Assembly (NCBI GenBank): GCA_035464675.1
Contig: DATHSA010000063.1
Coordinates: forward strand, 1-32,814
DNA from: JAUYIV01 sp035464675
GTDB lineage: Bacteria; Actinomycetota; Acidimicrobiia; Spongiisociales; UBA11373
DNA length: 32,814 nt
Reading direction: 5' to 3'
Shown here in pieces: positions 7,052 through 15,050 of the stretch. Every line of letters starts with the position of its first letter. Positions within the stretch are counted from its first letter, which is position 1. The translations under genes were made by a program, and so were the position numbers. Under the pieces are notes generated by a model that saw nothing but the letters and a program-made list of their open reading frames with translations, made no database searches and was not told where the DNA came from.

Positions 7052-7915
7052 ATGAAGGCCCCGAGAATGGTGATCTCGCTGGTGGCAGCGAGCCTGGTGA
7101 TCCCCGCATGTGCGACCCCGGATGAGGCGACGTCACCGACCTCCTGGCCCGGGTCGACGACGAGCACCGCGGCGCCGACCTCGACTCTCGGATCGACGAC
7201 CTCGACCACCGCCCCGGTCATCGCGGCGGGGGAATTGGATGTGATAGTCCCCCCCGACGAGAACGGGGAGTATCCCTCGGATCTCATGGTCACATGCCCC
7301 AACGGCCCGGCGTTCCCGCTGGGCGCCATCTACGACATCGAGATGATCCCGACGTCCGACCCGGAGGGCATGCTCGCTGCCATCGAGCCGTTCCTCGACA
7401 GCGCCGAGGGTCGATACTGGCCGCAGGAGGGATGGCAGTTGCTCCATCAGACCGGCGAGCAGGCAACCCTGGTCGCGCCGGCCGCGGACGGAACCCTCGC
7501 GTACATGTGGCTCACCCGGGAGGATGAAGGGTGGAGGTGGGGGGGATCGTCGATCAGTGGCAGCGTCTGTGACCTCCAGTACGCCATTCCGGCCGGTCTG
7601 AACACCGTGGGCTGGCGTCTCGACCCGTCGAAGCCCGAGCCGGAACCGGATGCGACGGAGTTGTACGTGCTCATAACCGAGCGGGAGTGCGTCGACGGTC
7701 GCGAGATCGGTGATCGTCTGATCGGTCCCCAGGTCGTGATGACGGGCACCGAGGTGAGGCTGGCGTTCGCCGCCGAGCCGCCCCCCGGGGACACTCACTC
7801 ATGCCCGGGCAATCCGGAGACCCCCTTCACCGTGATGCTGCCCGCACCGCTGGGCGACCGTGAGATAGTCGACGACATGTCGATCGGCATCAGGCTCGAG
7901 GACTTCGTGAACTGA
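7052..7915 (+). CDS. Putative lipoprotein of unknown function
   Basis: This 287-residue protein has a short signal peptide and lipobox-like VIPAC at about 16-20, followed by a Thr/Ser/Pro-rich linker to about 55 (repeated TTST). The mature domain from 65 on is acidic and Trp-rich, with four further Cys in pairs: CPNGP and CDLQY in the middle, REC and HSCPGNP late. It has no catalytic motif I recognise. Residues 90-170 (EGMLAAIEPFLDSAEG and ADGTLAYMWLTREDEGWRWG) resemble the body of actinobacterial secreted proteins that describe themselves only as hypothetical. The start ATG at 7052 has no good SD. The gene converges on the LigD-like gene with a 5-bp gap. Confidence 0.7.
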   Translation: MKAPRMVISLVAASLVIPACATPDEATSPTSWPGSTTSTAAPTSTLGSTTSTTAPVIAAGELDVIVPPDENGEYPSDLMVTCPNGPAFPLGAIYDIEMIPTSDPEGMLAAIEPFLDSAEGRYWPQEGWQLLHQTGEQATLVAPAADGTLAYMWLTREDEGWRWGGSSISGSVCDLQYAIPAGLNTVGWRLDPSKPEPEPDATELYVLITERECVDGREIGDRLIGPQVVMTGTEVRLAFAAEPPPGDTHSCPGNPETPFTVMLPAPLGDREIVDDMSIGIRLEDFVN

Positions 7916-7920
7916 GTCGG

Positions 7921-8889
7921 TCACGAGGGGCGAAACCGGTCGAAGGGCTCCAACTCGATCCCGGCATCGGCGAGAGCCGCGTCCACCGTCTCGGCAGCCG
8001 GGATCGGATCGAGTACGGGAGCGTTGGCCCACGGATCGGATTCGAGCCGCCCACCGACCGATCCCATCGTGATGCCGCCGGGCTCGATCGTCGACAACTC
8101 TTCCCACGCCAGGGGTGCAGCGAGGGGCGCACCCGGACGTGCTCGGAGTGACCAGGGGGCCACCGATGTGGCCACCGGCGTGTTCCTCATCCAGTCGACG
8201 AACACGCGGGATCCACGATCTGCCTTGCGAAATGCCACCGTGAGAAGGTCCTCGTAGGCGTTGGCGGCGAGGACTGCGGACCCGCGTGCCAACCGCTCGA
8301 CCTTCCTGGCGACAAGGCTGCCTTCGACGCGCGCCCGCAGGTGGTAGCCGTTGGAGCCGCTGGTGAGCAGCAGCGTGGGGATTCCGATCCCGCCGAGGAA
8401 GGAGCGCATTCGCTCAGCAGCCTGCCGCACGACTTCGACCTCGCCGGGCGGGGGATCCAGGTCCCAGATCACCCAATCCGGATGCGACTCGTCCTCGACG
8501 CGCACCGGAGGCACGTGAAATGTGATGACGCCGAGGTTGGCGAAGAAGACGATCGCCTCGACCGAATCGACGACCGGATAGGTCGTCGTCCCGCCCTCCG
8601 ACTTCACGACCTCGTGGCGACCGATCAGGTCCTTCGGATAGTGATCCGGAGCGTTCTTCTGCATGAAGCCGTTCTCGCCGATGCCCCGTGGGAAGCGCTC
8701 GACGGTGAGGGCGCGCCCCGAGATGAATGGAAGCAGGCGATCCGCGACCGTCTCGTAGTAGGCCACCACCTCGCCCTTGGTGATGCCATCGTCCGGAAAG
8801 ACGACCCGATCGGGGTTGGAGACCTCCACTGGCCTGAGCCTATGGGTTTCGGCGTTGCTCGTTCGAGGTCGTATGAACCCATTCGGCAC
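7921..8889 (-). CDS. ligD-like: Stand-alone LigD-type polymerase/primase domain protein
   Basis: The 322-residue protein corresponds to the polymerase domain (PolDom, archaeo-eukaryotic primase fold) of bacterial LigD. Visible features are NPDRVVFPDDGITKGEVV at the N-terminus, RFPRGIGENGFMQKNAPDH, the catalytic acidic pair in VIWDLDPPPGEVEVV, the nucleotide-binding TSGSNGYHLRARVEG, and VFVDWMRNTPVATSVAPWS. In non-homologous end joining this activity adds nucleotides, with a preference for ribonucleotides, to broken ends. No ligase, nuclease or Ku gene is in the window. The listed start is GTG 8889; a GTG at 8829, just before VEVSNPDRVVFP, fits family N-termini as well and would remove 20 poorly conserved residues. 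Confidence 0.9.
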   Translation of the reverse strand: MPNGFIRPRTSNAETHRLRPVEVSNPDRVVFPDDGITKGEVVAYYETVADRLLPFISGRALTVERFPRGIGENGFMQKNAPDHYPKDLIGRHEVVKSEGGTTTYPVVDSVEAIVFFANLGVITFHVPPVRVEDESHPDWVIWDLDPPPGEVEVVRQAAERMRSFLGGIGIPTLLLTSGSNGYHLRARVEGSLVARKVERLARGSAVLAANAYEDLLTVAFRKADRGSRVFVDWMRNTPVATSVAPWSLRARPGAPLAAPLAWEELSTIEPGGITMGSVGGRLESDPWANAPVLDPIPAAETVDAALADAGIELEPFDRFRPS

Positions 8890-8929
8890 CGAACCCCGTA
8901 CTCATGGGTACGCGACAGAGGGGAAGTCG

Positions 8930-9202
8930 ATGAGAAGGATCGTGCTGGCCGTGCTGCTTGCCGGCGCCCTGGTCGTCGGCACGTCGTCGGCGGCCTTGGG
9001 TCATGTCCACGGCATCACGCCGCTGCTGGAGCTCGGCTGCAAGGTCGACAACTCCATCACGGGCGCCAACGCCACCGACGGCGGCCCGGCCGACGTGGCA
9101 AATGGCGGGCCGATCAGCGGCCTGATTCCAAGTGGAACCGGGAGTGCCTCCCTGGGCTTTGGTGACGGGGGCTTTGGCGCCGCCAACGACGACGTCTGCT
9201 GA
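8930..9202 (+). CDS. Small secreted Gly/Ala-rich protein
   Basis: This 90-residue protein starts at ATG 8930 behind GAGGGGAAG. It has a clear Sec signal peptide (MRRIVLAVLLAGALVVGTSS, with likely cleavage near AALG-HVHG) and leaves a mature chain of about 65 residues that is rich in Gly, Ala, Asn and Asp and has two Cys (LLELGCKVD and the C-terminal DDVC), possibly a disulfide. I do not recognise a family. It is transcribed divergently from the LigD-like gene. Confidence 0.65.
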   Translation: MRRIVLAVLLAGALVVGTSSAALGHVHGITPLLELGCKVDNSITGANATDGGPADVANGGPISGLIPSGTGSASLGFGDGGFGAANDDVC

Positions 9203-9258
9203 GCGTATGGGGATTCCGGCCCCGGGATGGCCGGCGGTCTCGGGGCCTTGGTCGCCGG

Positions 9259-9759
9259 TCACGCGGCGAACGTGCCCGGCCTCGGCTGCATCTCGGGGTC
9301 GGCGTACCCCTCATCCCAGGGGAACCTCCCCGCGTCGTCGTCGTAGGTGAGTTGGAGCACCGGCACCGAGTGTTCCGGAGGGCGTCGGTAATAATCGTTG
9401 GCCCACAGCACGATGTCCCCGGGGTTGGGCACCTGCTCGGGGATCACCCGGCGGGTCCATTGGTCGAGTTCGAGGATCTCGCCCGGCATGAGATCCACAC
9501 CCTCGTGCTTGATACGAGTGCCCAGCGTGTTGAGTACGCCGTTGGCGGTGGCCGGATCGACACCCAGCATGAGCAGTTCGGGATGTCCCATGCCGAACAT
9601 GCCGATCGTGTACGCAAAGGGCGGGCCTTCGTGGGGCGGTGAATCGCACCCGGGGCGCCGGCAACTGTCACCGCCGATGTAGTTGATGACCCAGCCGACC
9701 CGGCGGATGGTGGCTGTGATCCTTGCGTCTTCCTGGTCGTACCAGGCCTCGAGGTCCAT
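9259..9759 (-). CDS. DUF4262 domain-containing protein
   Basis: The 166-residue protein carries the DUF4262 pattern: WVINYIGGD early, PPFAYTIGMFGMGHPELLML in the middle, then a helix with NTLGTRIKHEGVDL and PGEILEL. An insertion with CRRPGCDSPPHEGPP gives two closely spaced Cys not usual for the family. The function is unknown; members are cytoplasmic and often near toxin or defence genes, but that does not define this one. ATG 9759 follows GGAGCAGCC, a good SD, with a TATATC-like -10 further upstream. Confidence 0.85.
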   Translation of the reverse strand: MDLEAWYDQEDARITATIRRVGWVINYIGGDSCRRPGCDSPPHEGPPFAYTIGMFGMGHPELLMLGVDPATANGVLNTLGTRIKHEGVDLMPGEILELDQWTRRVIPEQVPNPGDIVLWANDYYRRPPEHSVPVLQLTYDDDAGRFPWDEGYADPEMQPRPGTFAA

Positions 9760-9810
9760 GGCTGCTCCTTCGATATATGGGTGTTCTCAGGGCAGAGTTC
9801 GCCCGTCGAG

Positions 9811-11061
9811 TCAGGGGGGTCGTCCGCTCTTTGTGTAGTGGTGGCCGAGGGGGCTGGTCCAGAGGTGGTCGCCGTTGGGGAGGATCTGGTGTCTCCATCC
9901 GATGGCGTGTCTGACCGTGAGGTGGTCGTGGCGGCATCCTGGGTCGCTGCCCCCGGCGGAGGTTTGTCGGCGTCGGGACCACGGTACGCGGTGGTCGAGG
10001 TCGCATTCGGTGGCAGGGGTGCGGCATCCGGGGAAATAGCAGACGCGTTCTCGGGTCTGGACCGAGCGGCGCTGCGAGGCGGTGTGGCGTCGTTTGGTGG
10101 TGGTGCCGCTGTGGACGGGGAGCCCGGTCTCGGGGTCGAAGATCGTGTAGCGCCATTCACCGTTGGCCTGGGCTTCGGCGATCTGGCGGGCGATGTCGGC
10201 GACGACGGGCCCGTAGCCGGCCAGCTCGCCGGGGGTCTCGGTGAGCTCGGTGAGGGTGGCGAGATCGACGTGGAGATCCACCATTCCCCCTTTGGCGTCT
10301 CGGTGACGTCCGGTGAGGAGGTCGAGGTAGACGTCGGCGCGGATCTGGTCGATCGATAGGGGATCGCCGGCTCGTCTGAGGGTTTTGGCGAGCCGGTCGA
10401 TCCGTCTGCGGATCGCCATCACCTGGTGTGGGGGGAGGTTGAGGCCGAGGAGGTTGGCGGTGCCCTCGGGGTTGGCTTCGACCACCACCCGACGGTCCTC
10501 CACAGAGTCCTCGTAGGCCTTCTTGGCGGATTCGGGTTCGACCTCGATGGAGAGGCGTCTGATCCGGGCGGACAACTCTCCGGTGGTGAGCCGGGGAGCG
10601 TCGGCGAGCACCGTGCGGGCCACCACCGTTGCGGTCACGTCGTCGAGGTGGGTGGTGCCGGTGAGGATCACCCGGGCCCGGGAGAGGTCGATCCGGCCCC
10701 GGGACAGCGCCCGCCACACCCGGGGGAGACGCCGCCGAAGCCCCAACGCCACATCCAGCATCCCCTCGGCGGAACGGCGGGTCAGGCGCAGGGCGGCGCG
10801 AATCTCCGTCGCCGACGCCTCCCACGCCAACTCGGGGTCGTCGGAGAACGGCTCGGTGTCCATGTGATCCGCGATCGCAGCCACCGCGGCATACATCTGG
10901 GCCTGATGATGCGACGCCATCCGCTGCTGCGCCCGGACCACCCTCACCTGATCATGCGGAGACACCCGGTCGGGGTCCAGCGACGCCAGCAAGGCGGAGA
11001 GCACCGGCCCCGGCTCGAGGTCCTCGAGGGGAGGAATCGCCTCGTACCCATCATCGAACAT
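9811..11061 (-). CDS. DUF222 / 13E12-family HNH endonuclease-like protein
   Basis: This 416-residue protein has the actinobacterial DUF222 architecture. Residues about 1-310 form the helical DUF222 domain (VRVVRAQQRMASHHQAQMYA, RAALRLTRRSAEGMLDVALG, GRIDLSRARVILTGT). A C-terminal HNH module follows at about 330-385, with CYFPGCRTPATECDLDHRVP for the zinc Cys pair and DH, then CRHDHLTVRHAIGW. The linker between DH and CRHDH is Arg/Ser/Gly-rich and lacks the usual 'GG.T...NL.PLC', so cleavage activity is uncertain. In Mycobacterium tuberculosis this is the REP13E12 family, several of which carry LexA sites. Here too the ATG lies inside a perfect SOS box, so damage induction is likely. Confidence 0.9.
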   Translation of the reverse strand: MFDDGYEAIPPLEDLEPGPVLSALLASLDPDRVSPHDQVRVVRAQQRMASHHQAQMYAAVAAIADHMDTEPFSDDPELAWEASATEIRAALRLTRRSAEGMLDVALGLRRRLPRVWRALSRGRIDLSRARVILTGTTHLDDVTATVVARTVLADAPRLTTGELSARIRRLSIEVEPESAKKAYEDSVEDRRVVVEANPEGTANLLGLNLPPHQVMAIRRRIDRLAKTLRRAGDPLSIDQIRADVYLDLLTGRHRDAKGGMVDLHVDLATLTELTETPGELAGYGPVVADIARQIAEAQANGEWRYTIFDPETGLPVHSGTTTKRRHTASQRRSVQTRERVCYFPGCRTPATECDLDHRVPWSRRRQTSAGGSDPGCRHDHLTVRHAIGWRHQILPNGDHLWTSPLGHHYTKSGRPP

Positions 11062-11069
11062 ATGTTCGA
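11054..11069 (-). promoter_or_regulatory. LexA (SOS) box overlapping the DUF222-HNH start codon
   Basis: TCGAACATATGTTCGA is a perfect 16-bp palindrome that matches the actinobacterial LexA operator TCGAAC-N4-GTTCGA, and its core GAACATATGTTC fits the Gram-positive GAAC-N4-GTTC consensus. The ATG of the DUF222-HNH gene (11061-11059 on the minus strand) lies inside it. A TATGTT box immediately upstream would place the transcription start within or next to the operator, so LexA binding would block initiation. Confidence 0.8.
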
Positions 11070-11148
11070 CAACATACGCCGAACCTGTGACAGATGACAG
11101 GGGTCTCCGGGATGGGACAATCGTCTCACCCGAGAGGAGAGACGACTC

Positions 11149-11535
11149 ATGGCCTACCGCCTTCGCATCGTGACCGACCTATCGCCGAAGGAGGCCGAGA
11201 CGAGCATCCGTGCAGCGCTGGCTGCCGAAGGGTTCGGCGTGCTCACCGAGATCGATGTCGCCGCCACCCTGCACGAGAAGCTCGGGGTCGAGAGAGGGCC
11301 CTACCGGATCCTCGGCGCCTGCAACCCGGGTCTCGCAGATCAGGCTCTACGGCGCGAGCCGGACATCGGTGTGCTCCTACCGTGCAATGTCGTCGTCTAC
11401 GAAGAGGACGACAGAACCGTCGTCGCGGCGTTCGACCCCGCGATCATGTCGGACGTCACCGGCAACCAGCGTCTGCAAGATCTCGCCGAAGATGCCCGGA
11501 CCCGGCTCGAGAGGGCGCTCTCCACCCTTTCCTGA
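11149..11535 (+). CDS. DUF302 domain protein
   Basis: This 128-residue protein starts at ATG 11149, preceded by GAGAGGAGAG. It shows the DUF302 fold pattern: EAETSIRAALAAEGFGVLTE, IDVAATLHEKLGVERGPYRI, LGACNPGLADQALRREPDIG, VLLPCNVVVYEED, then VVAAFDPAIM. DUF302 proteins are small cytoplasmic proteins, sometimes linked to heme or redox contexts, with no agreed function. The gene is divergent from the SOS-controlled DUF222 gene with 87 bp between starts; the SOS box is about 80 nt upstream of this start and need not affect it. Confidence 0.88.
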   Translation: MAYRLRIVTDLSPKEAETSIRAALAAEGFGVLTEIDVAATLHEKLGVERGPYRILGACNPGLADQALRREPDIGVLLPCNVVVYEEDDRTVVAAFDPAIMSDVTGNQRLQDLAEDARTRLERALSTLS

Positions 11536-11622
11536 AGGGTTTGCCGCCTACTACGTGGCGTTCTTCGGCTCGGCCACGGCATCGATCCTCCTGATCGCCC
11601 CCAGCGCACACCAGAGACTCCG
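11533..11622 (+). pseudogene. Possible DUF6328 membrane protein fragment
   Basis: Immediately after the DUF302 stop, one frame reads EGFAAYYVAFFGSATASILL then IAPSAHQRLR. This resembles the middle helix of DUF6328 proteins (Y...L..A...T.LLIAP.S.HRL). There is no start codon, the preceding helix is missing, and homology stops after HQRL. If real it is a short leftover of a deleted gene. The following bases to 11851 show no convincing coding signal on either strand. Confidence 0.3.
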
Positions 11623-11851
11623 GGCACCGGACACCGGGGTCCACCGGCATTCGCATGCCCATCTCCGACCAGGATCGCGAGCCCGCCTCCCACTGGGACG
11701 CCCACGACCTTCAGCAGATCTAGTCGCATCGATGCAGGCTCGATGCCTGCTCGGTGGGTGAGTTCAGGGCATCGGTCCCGTCGCTCCACCAGGGCCAACC
11801 TGCGCGGCTGAGCGGGCCGAATGCCCGGTTCGCCCGGAACCCGAGTCGTCG

Positions 11852-11857
11852 TAGTCT
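11852..11857 (+). promoter_or_regulatory. Leaderless-type -10 box for the ABC exporter operon
   Basis: TAGTCT lies 7 nt before ATG 11865, and no SD sequence precedes that ATG. It is the same layout as at the ynfA, malic enzyme and HhH genes. Confidence 0.5.
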
Positions 11858-11864
11858 CATCGAC

Positions 11865-12758
11865 ATGACTGCTGCGATCTCGATCACCGGGCTGATCAAG
11901 GACTTCGGCACCGTCAGAGCGCTCGACGGTCTCGACATGACGGTCGAGACCGGCGAGATCCACGGGTTCCTGGGTCCCAACGGGGCCGGCAAGACGACCA
12001 CGCTCCGGATCCTCCTGGGGCTGCTCCGGGCCGACGCCGGCACGGCGATCCTGCTGGGTGGCGACCCCTGGGAGGACGCGGTCCGCCTCCACCGGCGGCT
12101 GGCCTATGTGCCCGGCGACGTCACCCTCTGGCCCAACCTCACCGGAGGTGAGGTGATCGACCTCCTGGGTCGTCTGCGTGGCGGTCTCGATCCGGACCGG
12201 CGGGCATCGCTGCTCGACCGGTTCGACTTGGACCCGACCAAGAAGTGCCGCACCTATTCGAAGGGCAATCGTCAGAAGGTGGCATTGGTGGCGGCGCTGT
12301 CCACGGATGTCGAGTTGCTGCTGCTCGACGAGCCGACGGCCGGCCTGGACCCCCTGATGGAGGCGAGCTTCCGGGATGTGATCACAACGGAGTCGCACAA
12401 CGGGCGAACCGTTCTCCTCGCCAGCCACATCCTCTCGGAAGTGGAGGCGCTGTGTGACCGGGTGAGCATCATTCGGGCCGGCAGGGTCGTCGAAAGCGGC
12501 AGTCTCGCCGAGTTGCGGCACCTCACCCGGACTTCGGTCGACGTGGAGCTGTCACGCAGTGTCGACCTGCAAGCCATGGCCGGTGTGCATGACCTCGAGA
12601 TGGAAGGAAGCAGCGCCCGGTTCACCGTGGAACCGGATGCCATGGACGAGGTGCTGCGGCGGCTTGCCGCCGCCGGCGTGCGGAACATCGTCGCCCAACC
12701 CCCGACGCTCGAGGAGCTGTTCCTCCGTCACTACCGAACGGACGCCGGCACCGGATGA
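11865..12758 (+). CDS. ABC transporter ATP-binding protein (drug/antibiotic exporter type)
   Basis: This 297-residue ATPase has Walker A GPNGAGKTTT at about residues 38-47, Walker B LLLLDEPTAGLDP at about 150-162, and an H-loop in LLASHILSEVE. Its signature is a divergent YSKGNRQKV in place of LSGGQ; that variant is typical of the CcmA/NatA branch that pairs with large two-part permeases. Residues 215-297 form the extra C-terminal domain of these exporters. The downstream permease overlaps it by 4 bp (ATGA), so the two form one complex. Start 11865 is favoured by the adjacent TAGTCT box; longer in-frame starts lack support. Confidence 0.92.
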   Translation: MTAAISITGLIKDFGTVRALDGLDMTVETGEIHGFLGPNGAGKTTTLRILLGLLRADAGTAILLGGDPWEDAVRLHRRLAYVPGDVTLWPNLTGGEVIDLLGRLRGGLDPDRRASLLDRFDLDPTKKCRTYSKGNRQKVALVAALSTDVELLLLDEPTAGLDPLMEASFRDVITTESHNGRTVLLASHILSEVEALCDRVSIIRAGRVVESGSLAELRHLTRTSVDVELSRSVDLQAMAGVHDLEMEGSSARFTVEPDAMDEVLRRLAAAGVRNIVAQPPTLEELFLRHYRTDAGTG

Positions 12759-14344
12759 AGCGACTCACCGGCACCGTCGCCATCGCCCGGTTCATCCTGA
12801 GGCGGGACCGCATCGTGCTGCCGCTGTGGGCGGTATGGCTGGCGGTCCTGCCGATGATCACGCTCTCGGCCTTCCGGGAGCTCTACCCCTCCGAGGCACA
12901 GATCGAGACGGCGGCTCGGGGATTCGGGAGCAATCCCGCCTTCCTGGCGATGTTCGGGCCGGTGTTCCGCCCCAACCTGGGATCGCTGACCGCGTGGCGA
13001 CTCTCGATCGTCTTCATCGTGATCGGTGTCGTGAGCCTGCTCACCGTGATCCGCCACACCCGCGTCGAAGAGGAGACCGGCCGCAGAGAACTGATCGGTG
13101 CAGCAGTCGTCGGGCGTCATGCCCCGTTGGCTGCGGCATTGCTGGTGATCGTCGGCGTCGACCTCGCAGTGGGGCTCGTATCCACGATCGGCCTGATCGG
13201 GCTGGGCCAACCAGTCGCCGGTTCTGTGGCGTTCGGCACGGCGTTCGCCCTCTCTGGAGTCGTGTTCGCCGGGGTCGGGGCCCTTGCCGCGCAGCTCACT
13301 GCAAACGCCGGAGCGGCGCGCGGGATCGCGCTGAGCGCGCTCGGGTTGGCATACGTGACCCGGGCCGCAGGAGACGCCGGTGACGCCGGGTGGTTGCTGG
13401 TGACATCGCCATTTGCCTGGGCGCAGCGGCTTCGTCCGTACGCCGGGGAGCAGTGGTGGATCGCCCTGCCGCTGCTGGCGCTGGCCCTGGCGCTGGTGTG
13501 GTCGGCGGTGGCCCTCTCGGCGCGCCGTGACGTCGGGAGTGGTGTCCTGGAGCAGCGACCCGGGCCGGCGGTCGCCTCCCCCCGGCTCGGAAGCCCGTTC
13601 GGGTTGGCCTGGAGGATTCACCGCGGGCTCCTCTTCGGATGGGCGGCGGGATTCGCCGTCCTCGGTGCGGTGTACGGGAGCGTCGCCGAAGGTGTCGGCG
13701 ACCTCCTTCGCGACAACCCGGAGCTACGCGACATCTTCGAGCGCATGGGAGGGGTCGAGGCGCAGATCATCGACCTCTACCTCGCTGCCGTGATGGGGGT
13801 ACTCGGACTCATCGGTGCGGCGTATGCCATCCAGGCTGCCCTGCGTCCCCGGGTCGAGGAGGAGTCCCAGCGCGCCGAGCCGGTGCTTGCCACCGCTGTC
13901 GAGCGAGTCCGCTGGATGGGAGGGCACCTGGTCTTTGCATTCGCAGGGCCAATCGTGGTGCTCGGCACCGCGGGCGCGGCGATCGGGCTCACCTACGGTG
14001 CCGCGTCGGGCGATGTCGGTGGCCAGGTCGCGAGGAACCTCGCCGCGGCGCTGGTCCAGGTCCCTGCGGTGTGGGTACTGGTGGCCATCGGGTTGGCGAT
14101 GTTCGGGCTGGCCCCGCTCATGAACTCGTCGGTGTGGGGGATCTACGGCGCCGTGATCTTCGTGAGCCTGCTCGGAGCGATCCTCGATCTGGGGCAGTGG
14201 TTTCTCGACCTCTCGCCGTTCACCCACGTCCCCGGCCTGCCCGCCGCCGGATTCGAGTGGCTGCCGGTCCTTGCACTCACAGGGGTTGCTGCTGCCCTCA
14301 CCACCGTGGGGGTGATCGGGTTCCGCGACCGAGACGTCACATAG
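12755..14344 (+). CDS. ABC transporter permease (COG3559 'exporter of polyketide antibiotics' type)
   Basis: This 529-residue membrane protein has about twelve transmembrane segments in two similar halves, each starting with a charged amphipathic helix (FILRRDRIVLPLWAVWLAVL; FGLAWRIHRGLLFGWAAGF). A large loop after the first helix (about 35-85) contains FGSNPAFLAMFGPVF; the second half has the matching LLRDNPELRDIFERMGG. The motif TRVEEETGRRELI recurs as RPRVEEESQRAEPVL in the second half. This internal duplication is characteristic of TipA/COG3559 exporter permeases. The substrate is unknown; hydrophobic drugs or antibiotics are usual in the family. It is translationally coupled to the ATPase. 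Confidence 0.85.
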   Translation: MKRLTGTVAIARFILRRDRIVLPLWAVWLAVLPMITLSAFRELYPSEAQIETAARGFGSNPAFLAMFGPVFRPNLGSLTAWRLSIVFIVIGVVSLLTVIRHTRVEEETGRRELIGAAVVGRHAPLAAALLVIVGVDLAVGLVSTIGLIGLGQPVAGSVAFGTAFALSGVVFAGVGALAAQLTANAGAARGIALSALGLAYVTRAAGDAGDAGWLLVTSPFAWAQRLRPYAGEQWWIALPLLALALALVWSAVALSARRDVGSGVLEQRPGPAVASPRLGSPFGLAWRIHRGLLFGWAAGFAVLGAVYGSVAEGVGDLLRDNPELRDIFERMGGVEAQIIDLYLAAVMGVLGLIGAAYAIQAALRPRVEEESQRAEPVLATAVERVRWMGGHLVFAFAGPIVVLGTAGAAIGLTYGAASGDVGGQVARNLAAALVQVPAVWVLVAIGLAMFGLAPLMNSSVWGIYGAVIFVSLLGAILDLGQWFLDLSPFTHVPGLPAAGFEWLPVLALTGVAAALTTVGVIGFRDRDVT

Positions 14345-14386
14345 CCCGCCGAAGTCCGGCACCCGTCTGCGGGGCGCCGGCCGATC

Positions 14387-14407
14387 GCTCTCCTCCGAGA
14401 GGAGGGC
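14387..14407 (+). terminator. Hairpin after the ABC exporter operon
   Basis: A 9-bp stem (one G-U pair) with a 3-nt CGA loop lies 42 nt past the permease stop; its core is CTCCTC-CGA-GAGGAG. There is no U-tract, so it is either an L-shaped actinobacterial terminator or only a structural hairpin. Confidence 0.4.
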
Positions 14408-14538
14408 ACCTCGCCGGGGGCCGAACGGCCATTCTCGCCGGGTCCTGTGGCCCGCAACCGACCCGAACCGTCGTCGTGTCGACCGCCAACGGTCGAACGG
14501 CCCTATCGGCGGGTCGGGGGGTGGATTGGACTTCTCGC

Positions 14539-15003
14539 ATGTTCATCCAGTACTACGGGCTGGTCGATAGGCCATTTGCCGAGGTGTCACGCGATCTCAT
14601 CGCGATGGGCAATGGCCTGTCCAGCACGGCCGCGGTCGCCTACCGGAACGGCGAGGCGCTGATGGCGCGACTCAGCGGTCCCGGTTCCGTCGCCAAGACC
14701 GTGGTGCTGGAGTTGGGTGCCCCCGTCCACAGCCCCGACGCGACGTCGGTGCCGTTGTCGTGGTGGGCGACGGGCACACCCAGTCTGTTCCCGACGATGA
14801 CTGCGGATCTGAATGTCGCCGCCATCGGCCCCGAGCTCACCCAGATCACCTTTCGGGGCACGTACAAGCCGCCACTCGGCCTGGTCGGCGAGGTGCTCGA
14901 CAAGGCCGTCCTCCATCGGTTTGCGGAGTGCAGCGTGAAGGACTTCGTCGACCGGATCGTGTCCGAGCTGTCGGGCAACTCGGCGGACGCCGGCACCGGC
15001 TGA
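14539..15003 (+). CDS. SRPBCC-like (START/polyketide-cyclase fold) hypothetical protein
   Basis: The 154-residue protein begins at ATG 14539 (MFIQYYGLVDRPFAEV). The layout of N-terminal strand, two short helices, a run of strands (TVVLELGAPVHSPD, SVPLSWWATG, LNVAAIGPELTQITFRGTYK) and a long C-terminal helix (VLHRFAECSVKDFVDRIV) is that of an SRPBCC ligand-binding domain. No ligand can be inferred. The SD is weak. It lies 47 bp upstream of a Rieske oxygenase in the same direction. Confidence 0.65.
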   Translation: MFIQYYGLVDRPFAEVSRDLIAMGNGLSSTAAVAYRNGEALMARLSGPGSVAKTVVLELGAPVHSPDATSVPLSWWATGTPSLFPTMTADLNVAAIGPELTQITFRGTYKPPLGLVGEVLDKAVLHRFAECSVKDFVDRIVSELSGNSADAGTG

Positions 15004-15050
15004 CCCTTCAGAGACCCCGGCAGCGTCGAATCGGCGAGACTGAGGGCGAC

